NCBI GenBank assembly: GCA_902806595.1
Contig: CADCXC010000013.1
Coordinates: 496,001-560,000 of the forward strand
Direction: 5' to 3'
DNA: 64,000 nucleotides
DNA from: Pyrenopolyporus hunteri
Lineage: Eukaryota; Ascomycota; Sordariomycetes; Xylariales; Hypoxylaceae
The position numbers were made by a program, and so were the translations under genes. Positions 58,108-64,000 of this stretch are shown here, piece by piece; within the stretch, counting starts at the first letter, position 1, and the number at the start of each line of letters is the position of its first letter. Under the pieces are notes generated by a model, which worked only from the letters and a program-made list of their open reading frames with translations, was not told the DNA's origin and made no database searches.

Positions 58108-59934
58108 TCAACATCTTCGTATGTATAAACCGCCCCTACCGTAGGCTTGGTCTCTAAGCTCGGCTCCGGCGCTGCGGACTCCGGCCAAATGAAGCGGGAC
58201 GCTATCAACCCGCCTTTGTACCTGTGATCTTACGTCGGCATATTTCTCCCCAACGCTCCGTGTGCTCATTTCCGACTTGACCCTACGAAGAGTCATTTCG
58301 CATTGCCAATTATCACGGCTTAGACTCGCAACTGCGGTGTTAATGTCTCGTGTAATCGCAGTAGTGAGTACGGCGCGAGGTTGGGAGTTATCGGGCTTCC
58401 GCACGGGTCGCAAATATGCCATGGCTATGACCTTGAGGTCTGCGTTGATGAACTGGGCACCCCCAAAGTCATGAATTATATGAACGGTCACCGTATTCTT
58501 AGTAATAACTCGGGGTGGTGCATAAGGCGAAGGCCCGACCGTAATGACGGCCTCGTGCCAGTTATGAGAAACACCCTCGACTCCCTTAGCGGGCTGGACA
58601 GCAGCCCAGCCGATATAAACGCCGTTAAGACGGAGTAACAGATCACTCGGTACAGAAGAGAGGTTCGCGGTGGGTATTCCAGTCTCAGCCTGGCCACGGC
58701 CTGTCCCTTGGACAACCTTGCCAGTAAACCGGATTGGGAATGGTTTCTCGGGACCGGCATCAGCACCGACGACTTCAGGAGGCGTGTCCGGCCCTCCCGT
58801 TGTATGAATAATCCCGTACGTAACATCCCTTTCGGCGTCGTAATTGCCCTCTACGGTGGTGACTCGTTCCTCTAGCCCAGACTTTTCATAAGCTAGAAGT
58901 CCAAGTTCCTGCGCGATAAATCCCGGTGCATATTGTTCCACTTTCTCTTGTAACATTTCAACTTGACCTTCTATGATATCCTTAGCAGGCCCGATGAACC
59001 TATCCAAGGTATTTTGGCCTATTACCGACGCTACCTTCAATCCAAGTTCGATAGGCATCGTTGACATACTTGCGCCACGCAATACACTAACGTCGGATGA
59101 CGTACTCGCTACGCGAAAGACGGGAGAAGGACAAAGCGTCTTCTTCGACCCTTCGCCCGTACACATGACAATGCGCAAATAGCCGTCTTCCGCCGAGGCA
59201 GGAATGCGGATGACGCACGTTTCGCGGGCCGTCTGTTTGGATAAGTGCTTATGGGACGACGCCTTTTTCAGGAACTTTTTAATATCCCTTTGCCAAGCTC
59301 TCTCGTCTGATTGGGGTAGTTCAGACGGAAGAGCAGCCAACGTCGGCGTTACATCAATCCAGTTATCTTGGGTGCGTAACAAAGCACTGGCAGCCATGCC
59401 AAGGCTTCCAGAGAAGCCCTTTCGTTGCAGCCAGAACGAACGATCGGCCGGTAGTGGCGCGTCTGCAAAAACAGTGATCGTGACACTTGTGGACGGACCC
59501 CGGTAGAAGACCAATGCAGCTGAATGCCGGAGGATGCTGTAGTGTTTGTTCGATTCAAACGGATGTGAGACCAACCCACCAGCAAAGTAAATAGTCTCAT
59601 CGACAGCTGTCTTCCATAAAGAACGACTGCCAGAGTGGGGATTCTCTGGTGTTGTTGAGCAATCAGAGTTCACTGATATTTCCGAAGGGCTAGAAACAAG
59701 AGGGATTGATAATTGCCTTGGAGGGGCGGCCAGATGGACGTTTAGTTTTAGGTCCTTCGTTTCGGCTGGCAGCACAGGGTATTGGTGAGGACTTGGGGGT
59801 GGTTTAAGCCGTTCCGGCTCCAGATAGTCATCAATGAGTCCATCAAGGACATCGCTCGCATGTGAAGACGGCGGACGTGAGCTCGCCGATGGGACCGGCT
59901 TTCGGTTGATACTTTTTGCGGATGGTTGATCCAT
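58108..59934 (-). CDS. Multidomain protein with degenerate riboflavin-kinase domain
   Basis: A single exon of 608 residues. The N-terminal 110 residues are Pro/Ser-rich and probably disordered. A middle region (about 110-350) with YFAGGLVSHPFESNKHYSIL, SVTITVFADAP and HKHLSKQTARE has no family I can name. From about residue 398 there is a flavokinase-fold domain: FTGKVVQGTGRGQAETGIPT, GVYIGWAAV, AVITVGPSPYA, VHIIHDFGGAQF and AMAYLRPV. The GxPTAN nucleotide motif is kept. In riboflavin kinases the segment before the HIxH motif contains the catalytic Glu (KSVETHIMH in human). Here the same place reads NTVTVHIIH, so Glu is replaced by Thr. It is therefore likely a non-catalytic flavin- or nucleotide-binding module. 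The extreme C-terminus may continue through an unrecognised intron. Confidence 0.72.
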   Translation of the reverse strand: MDQPSAKSINRKPVPSASSRPPSSHASDVLDGLIDDYLEPERLKPPPSPHQYPVLPAETKDLKLNVHLAAPPRQLSIPLVSSPSEISVNSDCSTTPENPHSGSRSLWKTAVDETIYFAGGLVSHPFESNKHYSILRHSAALVFYRGPSTSVTITVFADAPLPADRSFWLQRKGFSGSLGMAASALLRTQDNWIDVTPTLAALPSELPQSDERAWQRDIKKFLKKASSHKHLSKQTARETCVIRIPASAEDGYLRIVMCTGEGSKKTLCPSPVFRVASTSSDVSVLRGASMSTMPIELGLKVASVIGQNTLDRFIGPAKDIIEGQVEMLQEKVEQYAPGFIAQELGLLAYEKSGLEERVTTVEGNYDAERDVTYGIIHTTGGPDTPPEVVGADAGPEKPFPIRFTGKVVQGTGRGQAETGIPTANLSSVPSDLLLRLNGVYIGWAAVQPAKGVEGVSHNWHEAVITVGPSPYAPPRVITKNTVTVHIIHDFGGAQFINADLKVIAMAYLRPVRKPDNSQPRAVLTTAITRDINTAVASLSRDNWQCEMTLRRVKSEMSTRSVGEKYADVRSQVQRRVDSVPLHLAGVRSAGAELRDQAYGRGGLYIRRC

Positions 59935-60971
59935 TGGTTTACTAGGACCATATTACATTACTACCAATGAGCCAACGAAGGGTTTGTCATTCTGAGTGAG
60001 GACGAGACGTTGAAGAATTTTATATTAAGAGATGTCATCCGTGCTCCGGTTGGGTAGACCTTGTCTAGGTAAGTACCGGGTAATTAAAGATGTCGAAATG
60101 AGTATTAACTAATCGAATTAATATAATTAGGTAGGTACCTAGGTAGGTAGGTACCTAGGTATACAATATGGTATGGCAAATAGAACAGAAGAAATGTCGA
60201 ATGGTAAAAGAAAGGAAAAGTCAGGAATGCACGGCAATATCGGATGAGACGACAGGTACGAAGCGAAGAATTCGTGTACGAATTGAATTCAGGGGCTGCT
60301 GATAGGTACTGCGATAGCTCAACACTACTGCTACGCAGGCATATTAACTCTCCTGTACTATTGCATGCACCTAACGCACGATAGCGGATCCATACAGCGG
60401 CACTTAAAATGCCTGGCTGAACTTAATATCGGGATCCCCACTGAATTATGCGGAGACGAGCAGCGGTGTTTTAGGCCCTGTTGGGCTGTGATTTGTCGAG
60501 CCAAGGTTGCTACGATCCAGCATTACGGTTCGCCGTAGCTTTGCACAGGTAACGCAGCTAGATACCTAGAAGTACCACTCAGGGTGGATAGGTAGCTAGG
60601 TACATAGGTACCTAGGTATACGCCTGGGTATTATACCGTGCTTCACCTGCAGTGCCAGGTACTGCATACTGCATAGGAGGTACAAGACATCCGTGGATGC
60701 AGGTAAGCTACAGGTACCTATCGACCGACCTGAGCTCAACCCCTAGCTCCGTCTTACTTTCCTTACCACTCTCTGTCTCTCCCACCGGCATTTACTTAAG
60801 AACATGGAACCTGGAAACCCTTTCTAAAGCTTCATAATACATAATATTTATTCCTTCATTCTGTCATAATAAAAATGTAGATGCCTTGGATGGGTCACCA
60901 GCTTGGCCAGCTGATACATAATCTTGGTTCGAGCATCTCAATACTCCTCTGAAGATCCGATATCATTCAAC
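59935..60971. promoter_or_regulatory. Divergent promoter region with TAGGTACCTAGG repeats
   Basis: About 1 kb between two divergent genes. GTAGGTACCTAGGTAGG-type palindromic repeats occur at 60130-60163 and again at about 60590-60630. Pyrimidine-rich stretches lie at 60735-60790. No coding frame is supported. Confidence 0.5.
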
Positions 60972-62546
60972 ATGGCATCCAGCACCAGTCCAACCTCGTC
61001 AGAGTCCATATCACGCTCTAATTCCCAACATGGCGCCCCCATCTCCGTCAACTCGGTATCCGTCGAGACGCTCGTCAAGCATCTTCTCGATGCCAAACGC
61101 TCGCTCTCTTCCATGAATCTCGTCCTTCGCGCGAACGAGCTCGTCCATTCAGCGCGGCAATCCCACGAACAGTCGATAATCCTCAACGCGCAGTCGGGAT
61201 TCCTCCGCCAAGGTATCAGCGAGCAAGTCCGACTACTGCAACACCTACGACGAAGCATGAACCGAACGTATGATAATGGGAAGCGCGAGTTTGGACGGAT
61301 TATTAAGACCATGGACGCCGCTCACGGGCGACTCGAAGACACGATGAATATCCTGCGAGATCGGGTTGTGGATAGCAAATTTAGGCCAAGCGGCGAGGGA
61401 AAGAAGAACTTATTGGATTTTATAGACGAGTCCCAAGTCGATAGCATAAGGGATGCTTTGAAGGAAAACATCCAGTCCTTACAGGTATGCTCCAACACCT
61501 CTCAAGCATATGGTCTATACTGAAGCAAACCTTTTCTCGAGCAGAACACCCAGAAATCGTTTGACGGCGATTTACTCCGCTTCGATACCGACATGCGCCT
61601 ACTCAGTAAGACGCTGTCCAGTGCTCCCTCCCTCCCATCGCCTTCCGCTTCGTCCACGGAACATTCCACACGTCGACTCCTATCCACTATGATCGAGAAC
61701 TCGCATGCTATGGCTGAGCTACTCTCATCTCTGACGAAACATTTCGACCTATGTGTTACCGCGGTTAGGACAACCGAAGGCGGAGCAGCCCTAGCTAGGA
61801 TCAAAGCTGCCGAGGCAACGGATTCTCAAGGCGGAGGGAGCGTGTCGATATCCGGTGTGATCGCAGAACAAGAGCTTCATATGCCTGACTACGACCCCAT
61901 CTCACCAGAGGACCGCGCCCAGATGCTGGAAGTCGTCGTGCAAGATGCGTCGGAAGTTGATGACGTAGTCCGAGAGCTCAATGTAATTCTACAGGGCATG
62001 GAGGCAGATTTCGTGAAGATTGAGGACCAAACCAACCGAGTTGACATGATCTACCGTTCGACCCTCGATGCATTCGCAGTCTTAGAGGACATCGGATCAC
62101 GGCTTCAGAGCTATATTTCCGCCGAGTCAGAGTTTCGTGACAGATGGAGCGAAGAGATCCAGGCGATACAGGACAAGCTGCGCGAAATGGACGAATTGCG
62201 AATCTTCTATGAGAACTATTCTAATTCGTACGACGGGTTGGTACTCGAAGTTGAAAGACGAAGGACTCTCGAGGAGAAGATTTGGAGCATCTGGAAGAAG
62301 GCGAAGGAGAGCGTCGACAAGATCATCGAAACCGACCGTAAGGAACGCGAGTCGTTTCGACAGGAATTCGCAGAGTATATTCCTAAGGATCTTTGGGCCG
62401 GAATGGACGATGCTTTAATTAGATGGGAAATGGTACCCGTCCGGGACGACAAATCTATGACGCGAGATGAGATTGGAAGCCCGTCAAATCTAGGGAGAAG
62501 TGTCATTGGAGCTACGGAAACACGGTTTGGGCAAACACTAGACTGA
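60972..62546 (+). CDS. ATG17: Autophagy scaffold protein Atg17
   Basis: Scaffold of the Atg1 kinase complex at the phagophore assembly site. Two exons (60972-61484 and 61545-62546, 60-nt intron, donor GTATGC, acceptor GAGCAG) give 504 residues, close to the usual length for filamentous ascomycetes. The protein is almost wholly helical. Family-typical segments are VETLVKHLLDAKRSLSSMNL, ARQSHEQSIILNAQSGFLRQ, the central ELNVILQGMEADFVKI and the C-terminal EFAEYIPKDLWAGMDD. The N-terminal Ser-rich leader precedes the coiled core. ATG 60972 is taken as the start; the open frame extends 48 nt upstream without another ATG. Confidence 0.92.
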
Positions 62547-62748
62547 TGATATCTAGGTAGATACGGACCAGGCGTGTTTTGGGGCGGCACGGGCGTTAAG
62601 GAGGATTTTTGGCTAAGGATTGGATTCGATGCGGCAGCATCTGCAAGTTTCTCTACTTCGGTAATCAACGCAACTGATCCCCTTCCGCGGATCATTGGAT
62701 TCGACGGGTGATAGCCAAAGTTGGCAATATAAATCTCACCTCTCCAAC

Positions 62749-63499
62749 TCAAGGTTTAGGTGCTTCTTTAATTCTCCTATAGGCCTCTTGAACCTCGTCC
62801 AAGTCGCCCATCTTCTCTAGCCATTTCTTGAGCGTCGGATACGGATCTAAGCTGATCTGCGCATTGGCGTGCTGTCGAACCCAAGGCTCGAAGTGCAGGT
62901 CAACTGCAGTGAGTCCGCCCGGTAGGATGCTATCGCCGCCGGATTTCTTCAGCTGCCCTTCGATAACTCCATAGCAGCGCTCGGTCTGCTCGACGTAGCG
63001 CTTCAGCGCGTCGTCGTTTCGAACCGGGTTATGGTGCCTAGGCGCAGCGCTTAGTTCTCATTCTATTCCCGCCGAATCAGATACTCTTCTATCGATCAAA
63101 GTAATCATACCTGTACCAATTTGTTTGGCCAGTCATGGGGCCGAGAGTCGTCAAGAGGAAGTATTCCCACTTCTCGAAATCGACGATATCCTGTTCGGTC
63201 TTCCCCCTCGGACCCAATACTTTACCGTCTTTGTCATAGACTCGCCGCAGATAGTTCATGCAGGCCCCAGACTCCCACGCAATAACACCGGTGTTCGGAT
63301 CTTCGAGGGCAGGGACTCGGCCGTTCTCGTTGATCTTTAAGAACGCCGCGCTCTTGACGCCCTTCTCCGGTCGGTCGCCGAGTTCCCACATCCGAATATT
63401 GTAGGGAAGCTTTAGGAACTCTAGGGCCTCGGCGATCTTGATCGGGTTCGGCCCCGTAGGGTGCGCATGCAGTAGAAATGGCTTTATTTCGCTGCCCAT
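62749..63499 (-). CDS. Glutathione S-transferase, Ure2-like
   Basis: Two exons, 63499-63111 and 63037-62749 (73-nt intron, donor GTATGA, acceptor GCCTAG), give 225 residues. The N-terminal thioredoxin-fold domain (PFLLHAHPTGPNPIKIAEAL, NENGRVPALEDPN, WESGACMNYL) has the NGRVPAL cis-Pro loop and the ESGA glutathione-binding motif of Ure2/GSTU-type enzymes. The C-terminal helical domain follows (TGQTNWYR, then HNPVRNDDALKRYVEQ and LTAVDLHFEPW). These enzymes conjugate or reduce with glutathione in the cytosol; the substrate is unknown. The polypeptide ends EAPKP. Confidence 0.9.
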
Positions 63500-64000
63500 A
63501 GTTGCTCCGACTTAGTAAATAGTCAACGGCTCTTGGTTTGGCGATGCAACTTAGAGTCCCTCTACTTACAAAGAAGTTCCTCATTTTTATACGGCGGGCA
63601 GTATCCATTGTTTTAAAAAATAATTACTACCCTCCAACCACCCCCCTCGACATCCATTACACGGAGACGACGTCATACCCGTTTGGAATAGCCGTCCGAT
63701 TTCGATTCAACAAGAGTACACCTACCTAGGGTAGGTAGTATGGTCGCATCTTCGGTTATGCGTAGATGGCGTTCTTAGCCGTTCCACACCACTTCCCCTC
63801 TCGTTCACGTCTCGGGACACTTATGCCGTTGAACGTTTTAATTAAGCCATTTATAGGCCCCTTAGTGTTTGACAAGTTACACAACTACGCCCACGACAAC
63901 TGGCGCGTCCGAGGGAGGAGGTTAGGATTTCTAAGCTCGGGGATTATAAAGCAGGTTTGTATATCATGATAAGACCCGAAACTACCTCACACCTAATCTA
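63500..64000. other. Right-edge intergenic region
   Basis: Promoter side of the glutathione transferase. A TACCTAGGGTAGGTAG repeat lies near 63723-63738. A 67-codon ORF at 63766-63969 is unsupported. Confidence 0.45.

Overview
This window is nuclear DNA from a filamentous ascomycete (Pezizomycotina, most likely a sordariomycete and perhaps a xylarialean; the order is inferred from gene content). Genes have many short GT-AG introns with CTAAC/CTGAC-like branch sites. The genes recognised are fungal: SET9, ATG17, Dal5/Tna1-type MFS carriers, a BAS2-like secreted protein and an aflatoxin-type O-methyltransferase. Two AT-only blocks (about 15.4-16.7 kb and 27.2-34.4 kb) carry the signature of repeat-induced point mutation (RIP).

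Layout. 0-1 kb: 5' part of an unknown coiled-coil gene. 3.7-5.4 kb: a fused LrgA-LrgB membrane protein. 6.7-14.7 kb is a housekeeping block: Pin1/Ess1 isomerase head to head with RNA polymerase subunit RPB9, then mitochondrial ribosomal uL14 head to head with the H4K20 methyltransferase SET9. After AT block 1 come a LysM membrane protein, a short-chain dehydrogenase, an AIG1-like GTPase, a BAS2-like secreted protein, a RING-like protein and a MARVEL-type membrane protein (17-27 kb). AT block 2 (7 kb) contains a 123-bp direct repeat and borders a dehydrogenase pseudogene. 36-47.6 kb holds a monocarboxylate-type transporter, a caspase-fold (metacaspase) gene, MED22, PUS1 and an O-methyltransferase. 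48.6-57 kb has two MFS carriers of one family, separated by a gene-poor stretch and a small gene that shares its N-terminal module with the LysM protein. The right end has a riboflavin-kinase-like pseudoenzyme, ATG17 and a glutathione transferase.

Conserved single-copy genes (RPB9, PIN1, uL14m, SET9, MED22, PUS1, ATG17) alternate with accessory genes, and the accessory genes cluster around the AT blocks. The O-methyltransferase and the adjacent MFS carrier may be a small metabolic pair, but no backbone synthase is visible here.

Most intron-exon models were derived by hand from reading frame, splice consensus and protein family knowledge. No search or transcript evidence was available. The observations most worth following are a 179-codon open frame with a CX2C-X6-CX2C knuckle inside an RPB9 intron, the N-terminal module shared by two otherwise unrelated genes, the transition-only divergence of the AT-block direct repeats, and an optional 48-nt intron that decides whether MED22 carries a lysine-rich tail.
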